Source of the DNA: Dietzia timorensis
Lineage (GTDB): Bacteria; Actinomycetota; Actinomycetes; Mycobacteriales; Mycobacteriaceae
Reading direction: 5' to 3'
Length of the DNA stretch: 64,000 nucleotides
NCBI RefSeq assembly: GCF_001659785.1
Contig: NZ_CP015961.1
Location: 2,046,001 to 2,110,000 of the forward strand
Part shown: positions 24,563 through 33,824 of the stretch, one piece after another
How the letters are laid out: each line of letters begins with the position of its first letter
Position numbering within the stretch: position 1 is the stretch's first letter
Notes under the pieces: model-generated
Told to the model about the DNA's origin: nothing
Seen by the model: only the letters and a program-made list of their open reading frames with translations
Databases searched by the model: none
Made by a program: the position numbers and the translations under genes

Positions 24563-25450
24563 CTAGCGTTTTCGCTGGCAGACGGGGCAAAAGTGGCTCG
24601 ATCGGTTCATGAACTTCTCCCGCACGATCGGCGTCCCGCAACGCCTGCAGGGGCGGCCAGCAAGCCCATAGACAGCTCGAAAGAGGCCCGCTGAACCCGA
24701 ACGACCGTTGACGTTGACGTAAAGCGCGTCGAAGCTCGTGCCGCCGGCTTCGAGGGCTCGGCCCATCACCTCGCGTGCGGCCTCCAGCAGCTCGACAAGT
24801 CGCGTGAGCGTCAGCCGCGAACCGAGGCGGCGCCCGTGAACGCGCGCGGTCCACAGCGCCTCGTCGGCGTAAATGTTGCCGATCCCGGCCACTAGCGTCT
24901 GCTCGAGGAGTTGCCGCTTGATCTCGACGTCGCGCGAGCGCATCCGCTTGGCGATCGCCCGGATATCGAACGTCGGCTCGAAGGGGTCGGGCGCTATGTG
25001 CGCGATGGACGCGGGCACCACTCGTGCAGGGCCGGCGGGCGCAGAGTGAGGGTCGCGGATAAGCATCTCCGTCGTCATATATCCAAAGGTGCGTTGGTCG
25101 ACGAAACGGAGCTCCTGGCCATCGGACAACGTGAGGCGGGCGTGGGTGTGCCGGGCCGCGGGAAGTTCGGGAGCGGCGATGAGGAGTTGGCCCGACATGC
25201 GCAGGTGGACAACCAGGGCGCGATCGCCGGGCGCGGATTCGGCATCGCCGAGTGTGAGCCACAGGTACTTGCCGCGGCGCTCGGCCGAATGGATGCGGGC
25301 GCCGGCGAGCTCATCGGCGAGGCCCTCCGCGCCGCCAGGGTGTTCGCGGGCGACGCGACGCCCGGTGAACGCGGCGAAGTCGATCGTATGGCCCACGACG
25401 TGGTCGGCAAGGCCGCGACGGACGACCTCAACCTCGGGAAGCTCGGGCAT
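24563..25450 (-). CDS. fpg: Formamidopyrimidine-DNA glycosylase, native copy C
   Basis: The 295-residue housekeeping Fpg/MutM starts at ATG 25450 (MPELPEVE), 12 bp after the rnc stop, in the sepIVA-DUF177-rnc-fpg order of the Mycobacteriales. Catalytic N-terminal proline, [18 protein letters not shown] and the zinc finger (CRRC ... CPVC with MNRSS) are all present, so it should remove 8-oxoguanine. By eye it is only about half identical to copies A and B over most of its length, yet almost identical over the last 28 residues. That pattern would fit exchange of its 3' end during island insertion, although the zinc finger is also conserved in the family. Confidence 0.96.
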   Translation of the reverse strand: MPELPEVEVVRRGLADHVVGHTIDFAAFTGRRVAREHPGGAEGLADELAGARIHSAERRGKYLWLTLGDAESAPGDRALVVHLRMSGQLLIAAPELPAARHTHARLTLSDGQELRFVDQRTFGYMTTEMLIRDPHSAPAGPARVVPASIAHIAPDPFEPTFDIRAIAKRMRSRDVEIKRQLLEQTLVAGIGNIYADEALWTARVHGRRLGSRLTLTRLVELLEAAREVMGRALEAGGTSFDALYVNVNGRSGSAGLFRAVYGLAGRPCRRCGTPIVREKFMNRSSHFCPVCQRKR

Positions 25451-25462
25451 GGCGCGACGCCG

Positions 25463-26191
25463 CTACCCGGCCGAAAGGTTCTTATAGGCCTTCTCGGCGG
25501 CCTTCTGCTCGGCTTCCTTCTTGGTGCGGCCGGTGCCGCTGCCCCGCTCGACCTCGGACACCAGCGCCTGGGCGGTGAACTCCTTGGCGTGATCCGGGCC
25601 CGAATCGGTGATTCGGTAGCGAGGGGCGCCGTGCCCGGACGCTGCGCACAACTCCTGCAGGCTCGTCTTCCAGTCGAGCGCCGCACCCATTTCCGGGGCC
25701 TCGTGGAGGCGATGACCGAGAAGCTCGAGCACGACCTTGCGGGACGGTTCGAGCCCGTGCTCGAGGTAGATCGCGCCGAACACCGCCTCCATGGTGTCGG
25801 CGAGAATCGAATGCTTGTCGCGCCCGCCGGTGAGCTCCTCGCCCTTGCCGAGCCGCACATAGGCGCCCAGCCCCCCGTCGCCGAGCTCCCTTGCGACCTC
25901 GGCGAGGGTGTACATGTTGACCAGGCTCGCGCGGATCTTCGCAAGCTCCCCCTCCGCGCGGTCCGGGTAGTTTACGTAGAGGAATTCGGTGACCGACAGG
26001 CCGAGCACGGTGTCGCCGAGGAATTCGAGGCGCTCGTTGTGCGGGAGGCCACCGTTCTCGTAGGCGAAAGAGCGGTGGGTGACGGCGTGCTGCATCAGTC
26101 CCGGGTCGATCTCGATGCCCAACGCCTCGAACAGCGCGGTGTACGCCCCGGCATCGGGCGGCGTGAGTTCGGCGGACCCGTTTTTGGCCAT
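25463..26191 (-). CDS. rnc: Ribonuclease III
   Basis: A 242-residue RNase III with the signature HNERLEFLGDTVLGL near residue 50, the second acidic site DTMEAVFGAIYLE, and a C-terminal double-stranded RNA-binding domain (about 170-240). It processes rRNA precursors and other duplex RNA. The start is set at ATG 26191 because a longer reading frame upstream has no RNase III similarity. It is in operon with DUF177 upstream and fpg downstream. Confidence 0.95.
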   Translation of the reverse strand: MAKNGSAELTPPDAGAYTALFEALGIEIDPGLMQHAVTHRSFAYENGGLPHNERLEFLGDTVLGLSVTEFLYVNYPDRAEGELAKIRASLVNMYTLAEVARELGDGGLGAYVRLGKGEELTGGRDKHSILADTMEAVFGAIYLEHGLEPSRKVVLELLGHRLHEAPEMGAALDWKTSLQELCAASGHGAPRYRITDSGPDHAKEFTAQALVSEVERGSGTGRTKKEAEQKAAEKAYKNLSAG

Positions 26192-26250
26192 GATTTCTCG
26201 ACTACCTTCTCTTCGCTCGTGGCGCCGGCTCTGGAACCGCGCGGGCGGTA

Positions 26251-26835
26251 CTACTTTTCTTCCCCGGTTTCCGGGTCGCGGCCGAACTTCTCCGCGAGAC
26301 CCGCCCAGCGCGGGTCGATCTTCCCTTCCCAGTCCTCCGCGGTGCCATCGGGGGCCGGAACGTCGTTGTCCGGGCACGGCTTGCCGGTGACCGATTCGCA
26401 GGTAGGCGCCAGCTCGAACGACAAGCCGAAGCCGTCGATGAGTGCCTGGGTGAGGTCCACTCGGCCGTCGTCGAGCAGCCGGACCTCTTCCTCCTCTGCC
26501 GCCTCGGCGGAAGGGCTACCCGGTTCCGCGTACAGATCCCCAAGCGTGACGGTTGCGTCGCGGCCGAGCTCGGTGAGGCAGCGCACGCACTCCGCGACGG
26601 CCTCTGCGGATGCCGTTCCGGAGACGTAGACGCCGTCCTCGACTCGTGAGACTGTCAGGTCGAGCTCGACCTCGCGCCCGGCGGGGACCTTGACCATCTC
26701 GACCCCGATGTCCTCGGACAGGACGACGGTGTCGCGCCAGTCCGCGATCGTGCCGAGCGAGGTGCCCAGCCGCTGGGTGTCGAACGTCAGGCCGTGGCCG
26801 TGGGTATGGGCTGAGTTTCGGGCGTTATCAGACAC
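26251..26835 (-). CDS. DUF177 (YceD-like) protein
   Basis: The 194-residue protein has the family cysteines in CVRCLTEL (about residue 90) and the later PC. YceD/DUF177 proteins precede rpmF or rnc in many bacteria and are linked to 23S rRNA or L32 handling. No rpmF follows here before rnc; the 59-bp gap is too short for it. It is homologous in position to M. tuberculosis Rv2926c. Confidence 0.85.
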   Translation of the reverse strand: MSDNARNSAHTHGHGLTFDTQRLGTSLGTIADWRDTVVLSEDIGVEMVKVPAGREVELDLTVSRVEDGVYVSGTASAEAVAECVRCLTELGRDATVTLGDLYAEPGSPSAEAAEEEEVRLLDDGRVDLTQALIDGFGLSFELAPTCESVTGKPCPDNDVPAPDGTAEDWEGKIDPRWAGLAEKFGRDPETGEEK

Positions 26836-26868
26836 GCCTCCAGATGATACCCGCCGACACGGCGGCCC

Positions 26869-27660
26869 CTAGCGACGGACGCGTTCGTCCCGGTAGCCGC
26901 GCTCGTCGCCGGCAGCGGCGCCATCGTCGTAGCTGTCGCGGCCGTAGGCGTAGCCGCCGGCCATTTCGGCCCGACCACGCTGCACCGTCCTGATCGTCGT
27001 GGCGAGCACATCCTCGAAGTCGGCCATCTTCTGCTCGACGTAGTCGTCGCATTCGTCGCGGCGACGCGAGGCCTCCGCGTATGCGTCCTCCCGCACGCGG
27101 CGCGCTTCTTCGTCGGCGACTCGCGACACCTCGGATTCGGAGACCATGCGCTGCTGCTCGTTGCGAGCCTCGGTGAGCATGCGGTCGTACAGCGCCTCAG
27201 CGTCGTCGACGGTCCGCTCGGCTTCTGCGCGTGCACGGGAGGTCGTGTCCTCGGCCTGGCGCTGAGCGGAGTCGACGGTCGCGGCCGCTTCGGTCTCGGC
27301 GGTGAGCATCATCGCGTCGCTGCGCTCGCGTGCATCGACGACGAGCTTGTTCGCCTGGGCGTTGGCGTCTGCGACCATGCCCTCGGACTCCGCGCGCGCG
27401 TCGGTGAGCGTCTGGTTCGCCTCGGCCTGTGCGTTGCCGACGAGCTCACGCGCCTTCGCTTCGGCCTCGGCGAGGATGCTGTCTCGCTGGTCGAGAACGT
27501 CCTGGGCATCGTCGAGTTCGCCCGGGAAAGCGTCGCGAATCTCATCGAGAAGGAGCAGCGAATCCTGGCGCGGGACCACGCAGTTATTCGTCATCGGGAT
27601 GTTGCGTGCTTCCTCGATCATCGCGATCAAGTCGTCAAGCGCCTGGAAAACTCTATACAC
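26869..27660 (-). CDS. sepIVA: SepIVA-like DivIVA-domain septation protein
   Basis: A 263-residue, largely helical protein. GTG 27660 (VYRVFQALDDL) matches the N-terminus of M. tuberculosis Rv2927c (SepIVA). The DivIVA-like N-terminus includes ARNIPMTNNCVVPR; residues 60-220 are an Ala/Glu/Arg-rich coiled coil of long heptads. SepIVA is needed for septum formation and localises at the division site in mycobacteria. It is upstream of DUF177 and next to coaD; in M. tuberculosis a lipid-synthesis locus separates these neighbours. Confidence 0.88.
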   Translation of the reverse strand: MYRVFQALDDLIAMIEEARNIPMTNNCVVPRQDSLLLLDEIRDAFPGELDDAQDVLDQRDSILAEAEAKARELVGNAQAEANQTLTDARAESEGMVADANAQANKLVVDARERSDAMMLTAETEAAATVDSAQRQAEDTTSRARAEAERTVDDAEALYDRMLTEARNEQQRMVSESEVSRVADEEARRVREDAYAEASRRRDECDDYVEQKMADFEDVLATTIRTVQRGRAEMAGGYAYGRDSYDDGAAAGDERGYRDERVRR

Positions 27661-27750
27661 CCTGCTGTCCTTCCCTTGCACTGCCTGTGCGGATGGGTCA
27701 CTGTCCCATCTTGTCGGTTTATCGATGACCCCGGACGGTGCCGCGCCGGG

Positions 27751-28242
27751 TCAGCCGAACTTCGCCGCCATGGCGCTTGCCACAGCGGGTGGAACGAGGT
27801 GCCCTACCTCACCCCCGAGCTTCGCCACTTCCCGGACAAGCGAGGACGACACGAATGACAAGCCCGGCTGCCCCGACAGGAACAACGTGTCGACGCTGTG
27901 CTCGGAGCCGGCGCCGGTGATCTCCCAGTTCATGTGCGCCATCGGTTCCTCATAGGAGTAGTCCGTGGCGCCGCGCAGACCCTTGACCACAGCTTTCGCG
28001 CCTTGCTCGCGGCAGTAGTCGACGAGGAGGCCGGTGAAATCGTCTACGCGCACGTTGTCCAGGTGCGCCACCGACTCGGATATGAGCTCGCGGCGCTGGG
28101 CAACGTCGAACGTCCCCTGCTTGTTGGGGTTGTACACGACGCATGCGATGACCTCGTCGAACAGCCTCGCCGCACGCTCGAATACGTCGACGTGGCCGAG
28201 GGTCACGGGGTCGAAAGAGCCGGGGCATACTGCGATAGTCAT
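27751..28242 (-). CDS. coaD: Pantetheine-phosphate adenylyltransferase
   Basis: A 163-residue CoaD. The nucleotidyltransferase motif CPGSFDPVTLGHVDV is at residue 6, and RGATDYSYE and the ISSS-like FVSSSLVRE follow. It makes dephospho-CoA from phosphopantetheine and ATP. ATG 28242 gives the standard N-terminus MTIAVCPG. It follows rsmD by 10 bp, the usual pair. Confidence 0.95.
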   Translation of the reverse strand: MTIAVCPGSFDPVTLGHVDVFERAARLFDEVIACVVYNPNKQGTFDVAQRRELISESVAHLDNVRVDDFTGLLVDYCREQGAKAVVKGLRGATDYSYEEPMAHMNWEITGAGSEHSVDTLFLSGQPGLSFVSSSLVREVAKLGGEVGHLVPPAVASAMAAKFG

Positions 28243-28252
28243 GATCCCCAGG

Positions 28253-28837
28253 CTAGCGATCTTCTCTGGCTCCGATGTCGACGCGCGTTTCGCCATAGGC
28301 TCTGCTGAACTCCGACGTCATGCCTTGGGGCCATTCGATGACGGCGGAGCGGACCGAACTCTCGACGACGACGTGCGCGATGTCCGACAGCCAGTCATGC
28401 GCGAGGAGCCGGTCGAGGATTTCCGGCACCAGCCCGTCGACCTGCTCGTAGGGCGGGTCGATGAGCACGAGGTCAAAACCGCCCGCGCGTGGGCACGTGC
28501 CGGTGATGGCGCCCGGAAGTGCGGTGCGATGCAGCGCGAAGTTGCCGCGCGGCGAGTCCAGAGCTGTGCGGACGCTTTCGATGTTGCCCTGGAGGATTCG
28601 AGCGGCGGGGCCGGCGGATTCGACGAAGTCGGCCGTCTCCGCTCCACGCGACAAGGCCTCGAGGCCGAGCGCTCCGGATCCGGCGAACAGGTCGAGCACG
28701 AACGTCCCGTCCAGGTCGAGGCGCGATTCGATGGCGCTGAACATCGCCTCGCGCACACGGTCGGTGGTGGGCCGCGTGCCGGCGTCAGGCACATCCAGGC
28801 GTATGGAGCGGAGCCTGCCGGCGATCAGTCTGGTCAC
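28253..28837 (-). CDS. rsmD: 16S rRNA (guanine966-N2)-methyltransferase RsmD
   Basis: A 194-residue SAM-dependent methyltransferase: RPTTDRVREAMF, the SAM loop VLDLFAGSGALGLEALSRG and the catalytic motif LIDPPYEQ. The GTG start overlaps the recG stop by 4 bp (GTGA). Confidence 0.94.
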   Translation of the reverse strand: MTRLIAGRLRSIRLDVPDAGTRPTTDRVREAMFSAIESRLDLDGTFVLDLFAGSGALGLEALSRGAETADFVESAGPAARILQGNIESVRTALDSPRGNFALHRTALPGAITGTCPRAGGFDLVLIDPPYEQVDGLVPEILDRLLAHDWLSDIAHVVVESSVRSAVIEWPQGMTSEFSRAYGETRVDIGAREDR

Positions 28838-31194
28838 GTGCGATCAAGGTAGTCGGCTTCGGCGAATTCGTCTATCTCCCCGCCGAGCGTCGTGTAGTGC
28901 TCAAGTTCCGGGTCCTCGGACAAGATGCGCGTGGATAGCTCGCTCGCCTCGGTGATGATCTCCGCATCGCGCACCACGGAAAGGATGCGGTTCATTCCGC
29001 GGCCTCCCGATTGCCGGGCGCCGAACACGTCGCCCTCGCCGCGAAGCTCTAGGTCACGTTGGGACAGCTCGAAGCCGTCGCGAGTCTCTGCAACCGCCTT
29101 GAGGCGTTCCTCGGCCGTCGACCCGGGTTCGACCGTGGAGACCAACAGACACACCCCTGGCTTATCCCCACGGCCGATGCGCCCGCGGAGCTGGTGGAGC
29201 TGGGAAATACCGAAGCGTTCTGCATCCATGATGACCATCACGGTGGCGTCGGGAACATCGACTCCCACCTCGATGACTGTGGTCGATACGAGCACGTCGA
29301 GCTGGCCGCCCGCGAAGGCATTCATCGTCATGTCTTTGACATCGGAGGGCAGTCTGCCGTGGACCATGCCGACGCGCAGGTCCGCCAACTCGTCGGCCAC
29401 CAGTTCGTCGAAGAGGTCCTCGACGCCGATACCCGGACGTGCCGGCCCGTCTGCGGGACCGTAATTGCGTTGGAAATTGCCCTCGGAATCATCGGGCTCT
29501 GAGCTGTCGATGCGGGGCGCGACGATGAACGCGCGGCCGCCGTCCTCGACCTCCTCGTGGATGCGGTCGAAGATGCGCTCGACCCAGCGTTGTTGATGGG
29601 CGGGATCGAGGGCGCCCAGCTGCACGACGTGCGTGTCCACCGGCTGCCTCCCGGCGGGAAGCTCGGTGAGCGTCGAGGTAGACATGTCGCCGAAGCTCAT
29701 CATCGCGATGGTGCGCGGGATCGGAGTGGCCGTCATGGTGAGGATGTGCGGGGTGGCGTCGTCGGCGCGCTTGGCGCGCAGCTTCTGCCGCTGATCGACG
29801 CCGAAGCGATGTTGTTCGTCCACGACCGCCAGGCCGAGGTCGAAGAATTGCACGGAATTCTCGAGCAGCGCGTGGGTGCCGATAACGATGTCGATCTCGC
29901 CGTTGACCAAGCCGAGCAGCGCCTCGCGGCGCGCGCCCGTGGACATGGATCCGGTGACCAGCGCCAGCGAAATCGGATCAGCTCCGGTGGTTTCGTCGGG
30001 CTTCACCGAATCGCCGAACAACGTGCCGCTCACGGAGCCGGCGGGCCTGGCCAGCTGTCGAAGCAGGCGGCGCAGCGCGCGCTCGTGCTGGGCGGCGAGG
30101 ACCTCGGTGGGTGCGAGAAGCGCGCATTGGCGGCCGGCGTCGACGGCCTGGCACATGGCGAGCAGGGACACGACGGTCTTACCGGAACCGACTTCGCCCT
30201 GCAGGAGCCTGGCAGTGGGATAGCTCTTTTCGAGGTCCCCCGAAATTTCCTCGAGCACCTCGTCCTGACCGGAGGTGAGCGAGTACGGAAGCATCTCGAG
30301 CAACGCTTCGCGGACGCCGTCCGCCCTCGCGGGGCTCGCGGGCGCGGCCCCTGATTCCAGCCGCAGCCGGCGAAGCCCCAAGCGCAGGTGCACGGAGAGG
30401 GCGACGTCGAACTTCACTCGGCGCAGGGCCGCCGCTAGCTGCTCGTGCGTCTGCGGGAAATGGAGCGCGCGCCTCGATTCATCGCGCGGGGCGAGGCGGA
30501 ATCGTTTGCGGTCGAGCTGCGAGAGCGTCTCGGGGATTTCCGGCAGGAGCGGAAGCGCGATGGCGACGGCCGACATGACGTCCCACGTGGTGGTCTTCTT
30601 CGAGGCGGGATAGACCGGCAGGATCGGCCGCTCCAGGAGGGACTGCTCGCCCCGGCCTATGACGATCTCATCGGCGACGTCGAGGATTTCCTTGGCAGAG
30701 GACTCTTTCTTTTCCTCGCTGGCGAGGGGCTCTGCGTCGTCCGACACCATCCCCGATGCGTCCGAGGCCACGCGGAAGGTGGGATTGACGCAGGTGATCT
30801 TGCCTTTGCGGATTTTGGCGACGCCGATGACCTCGATGAAGTCGTGCGTTTTGACCTTGTGCTTGACCCACGTCATGTTGAAGAACACCGCGGTTCGCTC
30901 ACCGGCGTCGGTGGCGACGGTGACGAACACCGTGCGCACCCGGGGCATCTGGCCGCGGGAATAGTTGTCCGAGACGCCGAAGACCGTGCCGGAGAAGCCG
31001 ATGGGATCGCCGTCCGAGATGCCGGTGGCCGGGTCGCTCTGCCCGCGATCGCGGTAGGTGCGCGGGACGGAGTCGAGCAGCTCGGCAAGCGTGTGCAGTT
31101 CGAGGTCGCGGGCGAGTTTTTTCGCCAGGGTGCCGGGCAGGATGTCCGCGAGCGGGGTGTCGTCGGGGCCGGCGAGGTCGTCCGTCTCGCTCAT
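28834..31194 (-). CDS. recG: ATP-dependent DNA helicase RecG
   Basis: A 786-residue RecG. The N-terminal wedge/OB region comes first (about 1-250), then helicase motif I GEVGSGKTVV, motif II VVDEQHRFG (the DEQH box of RecG), motif III TMTATPIPRT, and motif VI QLRGRIGRG. It remodels stalled forks and branched recombination intermediates. It overlaps the DAK2-domain gene upstream and rsmD downstream by 4 bp each. Confidence 0.95.
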   Translation of the reverse strand: MSETDDLAGPDDTPLADILPGTLAKKLARDLELHTLAELLDSVPRTYRDRGQSDPATGISDGDPIGFSGTVFGVSDNYSRGQMPRVRTVFVTVATDAGERTAVFFNMTWVKHKVKTHDFIEVIGVAKIRKGKITCVNPTFRVASDASGMVSDDAEPLASEEKKESSAKEILDVADEIVIGRGEQSLLERPILPVYPASKKTTTWDVMSAVAIALPLLPEIPETLSQLDRKRFRLAPRDESRRALHFPQTHEQLAAALRRVKFDVALSVHLRLGLRRLRLESGAAPASPARADGVREALLEMLPYSLTSGQDEVLEEISGDLEKSYPTARLLQGEVGSGKTVVSLLAMCQAVDAGRQCALLAPTEVLAAQHERALRRLLRQLARPAGSVSGTLFGDSVKPDETTGADPISLALVTGSMSTGARREALLGLVNGEIDIVIGTHALLENSVQFFDLGLAVVDEQHRFGVDQRQKLRAKRADDATPHILTMTATPIPRTIAMMSFGDMSTSTLTELPAGRQPVDTHVVQLGALDPAHQQRWVERIFDRIHEEVEDGGRAFIVAPRIDSSEPDDSEGNFQRNYGPADGPARPGIGVEDLFDELVADELADLRVGMVHGRLPSDVKDMTMNAFAGGQLDVLVSTTVIEVGVDVPDATVMVIMDAERFGISQLHQLRGRIGRGDKPGVCLLVSTVEPGSTAEERLKAVAETRDGFELSQRDLELRGEGDVFGARQSGGRGMNRILSVVRDAEIITEASELSTRILSEDPELEHYTTLGGEIDEFAEADYLDRT

Positions 31195-32906
31195 TCCAGT
31201 CCCACGTAGGCCATCACGTCGCCGTCTCCCATGGGGTAGGTGACGATTTCCAGGTCGGGGTAGTCCGCGGAAAGCCTATCCACCTCGGTCTCGACCTCGC
31301 GATCGAGCTCGGCGACCGCGATGATCGTGAGCATCTCCCCGCCAAGAGTGAGGAGGCGGTCGATCACCGCGGAAAGCGCAGCGGCGGGGCTCGATTCCAC
31401 CACGGCGACGTCGAACCCGATCACCCCGACGACGTCGCCGACCTCGCAGGGGCCGACGAGGGTCAATGCGCGCTGTGCCGCACGGTCGAGTCGGGCGAAA
31501 CGTACGGATGTTGCCGCATCGGCCATGTCGAAACCGTCGATGGACAGTGATGAATCGGGGTCGTGCACCGCGAGGGCCGCGAGCCCCTGGACGATGGATT
31601 GGGTCGGGAGGATAATGCAGTGGCGCCCGCGGGCGCGGAGCTCGGCATCGACCGCAGTGATCTGGGAATGCCCGAGCGAGCCGTTGGGCAGGACGATGAT
31701 TTCGGCGGTCTCCACCTCGAGCAATTTGCGCACCATGACCGCTTCGTCGGCATCCGAGTCGATCGTCACCGCGCCGGCGCCCTCGAACAGCTTGGCGACC
31801 GGCCCGGGGCTGGCGAGCGCGACTACCGTGCGCCCTTGTTCGAACGTCTCCGGTGCCGACGTTCCCGCCGGGCCGAGCAATTCCTCGACACGGATCTCGG
31901 CAACCTTCCCGAGGTCGACGCCTGCCTGGATGGCGCCGCCGATATCGTTTGTGTGGACGTGGATGGTCCAGTACGAGTCGGCGCCGCCCGAGCTATCCGA
32001 GGCGACGATGACACTGTCGCCCAGCCCGCGCAGGGTGGCACGTAGCGCATCGCCCGCCGCCGATTCCAAGCCGCGCAGCGCATACATGACTTCGAATCTG
32101 GAGACCTCGCATTCGGGGACGCCCGGTCCGTGATCTACGTCCGTAGAGGCTTCCTCGCTTCCAGGGTGCGCGGCATCTCCGCCGTCATACCCCGACAGGT
32201 CCACGGGCGTGCGTGCGAAATCCGGCCGCTGCGGGGTAACGCCGGTGACGACCTTGACCAGCGAGTCGAGGACGATGAGTAGTCCGCGTCCCCCGGCGTC
32301 GACGACCCCGGCCTCGCGGAGCACATCGAGTTGGTCCGGCGTCCGTTCCAGCGACTCGCACGCGGCATCTGCTGCCGCCTTGCACACTGCCGCCAGCGAC
32401 TTGTCCGCTTGGCGGGCGGCGGCCGCAGAATCGCGAAGGACCGTGATGATCGTACCCTCGACCGGGTCGGACAGCGACCGGGAGGCGACGTCCACGGCGG
32501 AAGACAACGCGGTCGACACAACCTCTGCCGAGACGCCGGAGGCCTCGGCGTGATCGCCGAGCGCGCGCAGCACCTGCGACAGGATGACCCCCGAATTGCC
32601 GCGCGCCTCCCGCACCGCTCCCTTGCCGAGGGCCACAGCCACCCTGTCGGCGTGCGCGGCTGCGGAGGCGGTGCCAATCGAATCGACGAGATCGTCCGCG
32701 AAGTCGACAGCGGCGGCCATGGTGTGCGCCATGTTGGTGCCCGTGTCCGAATCGGGAACGGGAAAGACGTTGAGCGTGTTGATCGCGCCGCGATGCACGG
32801 CGAGCGAGTCGGCGACGAGCCGCGCCCAATCGAGCACCGCCATGCCGTCCAGCACGTCGAGAATCCCGGCCGCTGATGCGGCGGGAGCGCTACCAACCTG
32901 GCTCAT
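31191..32906 (-). CDS. DAK2-domain kinase (FakA/YloV-like)
   Basis: A 571-residue protein. The N-terminal DAK2 domain has the metal/nucleotide motif PVPDSDTGTNM near residue 45 and RGNSGVILSQ; a middle region and a C-terminal DegV-facing domain follow. Homologues such as FakA phosphorylate fatty acids bound to FakB. The order DAK2-recG-rsmD-coaD is conserved in Actinobacteria. The start ATG 32906 is preferred because the extra 16 residues upstream have no family similarity. Confidence 0.88.
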   Translation of the reverse strand: MSQVGSAPAASAAGILDVLDGMAVLDWARLVADSLAVHRGAINTLNVFPVPDSDTGTNMAHTMAAAVDFADDLVDSIGTASAAAHADRVAVALGKGAVREARGNSGVILSQVLRALGDHAEASGVSAEVVSTALSSAVDVASRSLSDPVEGTIITVLRDSAAAARQADKSLAAVCKAAADAACESLERTPDQLDVLREAGVVDAGGRGLLIVLDSLVKVVTGVTPQRPDFARTPVDLSGYDGGDAAHPGSEEASTDVDHGPGVPECEVSRFEVMYALRGLESAAGDALRATLRGLGDSVIVASDSSGGADSYWTIHVHTNDIGGAIQAGVDLGKVAEIRVEELLGPAGTSAPETFEQGRTVVALASPGPVAKLFEGAGAVTIDSDADEAVMVRKLLEVETAEIIVLPNGSLGHSQITAVDAELRARGRHCIILPTQSIVQGLAALAVHDPDSSLSIDGFDMADAATSVRFARLDRAAQRALTLVGPCEVGDVVGVIGFDVAVVESSPAAALSAVIDRLLTLGGEMLTIIAVAELDREVETEVDRLSADYPDLEIVTYPMGDGDVMAYVGLE

Positions 32907-33029
32907 GGTCCCTTCCGGCTCGTTTCTCGTCTCGCTTCGGCCCTTGTGCTCCACACAACACTAGTACGCTAGGGCATCTAGCCGGTGCCCTTACAGGCAT
33001 CTCGTCACCCTGAATCATTGGAGGAATTC

Positions 33030-33824
33030 GTGCCCACCGATCTTTCCGCGCTTCCGCTCGTACGGTTCGAGGAGGGCATACTCTACCTTCCGGTCTCTAC
33101 CTCGGAGAATGCGTGCGCGCTCAGTAACGAGGCGATGGAACAGTCGATCGAGGCGCTCAACCTCGTGTCCGTGGGACGCCTGGAGGCGCGCGTAGCCGTG
33201 CTCGTCGGCCTGGGCAAGCACTTCTCCGTCGGCGGAAATGTGCGCGGCTTCGCCGAAGCCGACGATACCGAGCAGCACATCCTCGATGTGGCCGCGATCG
33301 CCCACGCTCTCGTCGCTCGGGTCTATGCGCTGCAGATTCCCGTTGTCGCCGCGATGAAGGGCGCGACGGCCGGCGCCGGGTTGTCGCTGTGCTTGGCGGC
33401 AGATGTCGTCGTCGGGGGAAGCTCTTCGCGCCTGGCATTCGCCTACTCGGCAATCGGCCTTTCCCCGGACGGCGGTATGAGCTACTTTTTGCCTCGCGTG
33501 GTCGGACGAACCCGCGCCGCAACGCTCCTGCTCACCAGCGCCCAGCTCAGCGGCGAAGAAGCCCGGGATATGGGCATCATTTCGCACTGGGTGGGCGACG
33601 AGGACATCGACTCCGCCGCCGCCGAGTTCGCCCGCACGCTCGCGAACGGACCGCATAATTCCTACGCCTCTATCAAGCAGAGCCTCGCGATCGCCGAGGA
33701 GGGCAGCCTCGACTCCGTGTTGCGAACGGAGCGCTTCAATATCGCCCACAACTCCGTGACGCCGAATGGACGCGAGGGCGTGGCCGCATTCATGGAAAAG
33801 CGCGCCCCGAAGTTCCCGAGCTAG
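33030..33824 (+). CDS. Enoyl-CoA hydratase/isomerase family protein
   Basis: A 264-residue crotonase-fold protein beginning at GTG 33030, with GGAGG 5 bp upstream. Oxyanion-hole segments are [15 protein letters not shown] and [30 protein letters not shown] follows. The second catalytic glutamate of classical hydratases is not evident (SPDGG), so isomerase or another acyl-CoA chemistry is possible. It converges on ung with a 4-bp overlap of stop regions. Confidence 0.82.
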   Translation: MPTDLSALPLVRFEEGILYLPVSTSENACALSNEAMEQSIEALNLVSVGRLEARVAVLVGLGKHFSVGGNVRGFAEADDTEQHILDVAAIAHALVARVYALQIPVVAAMKGATAGAGLSLCLAADVVVGGSSSRLAFAYSAIGLSPDGGMSYFLPRVVGRTRAATLLLTSAQLSGEEARDMGIISHWVGDEDIDSAAAEFARTLANGPHNSYASIKQSLAIAEEGSLDSVLRTERFNIAHNSVTPNGREGVAAFMEKRAPKFPS

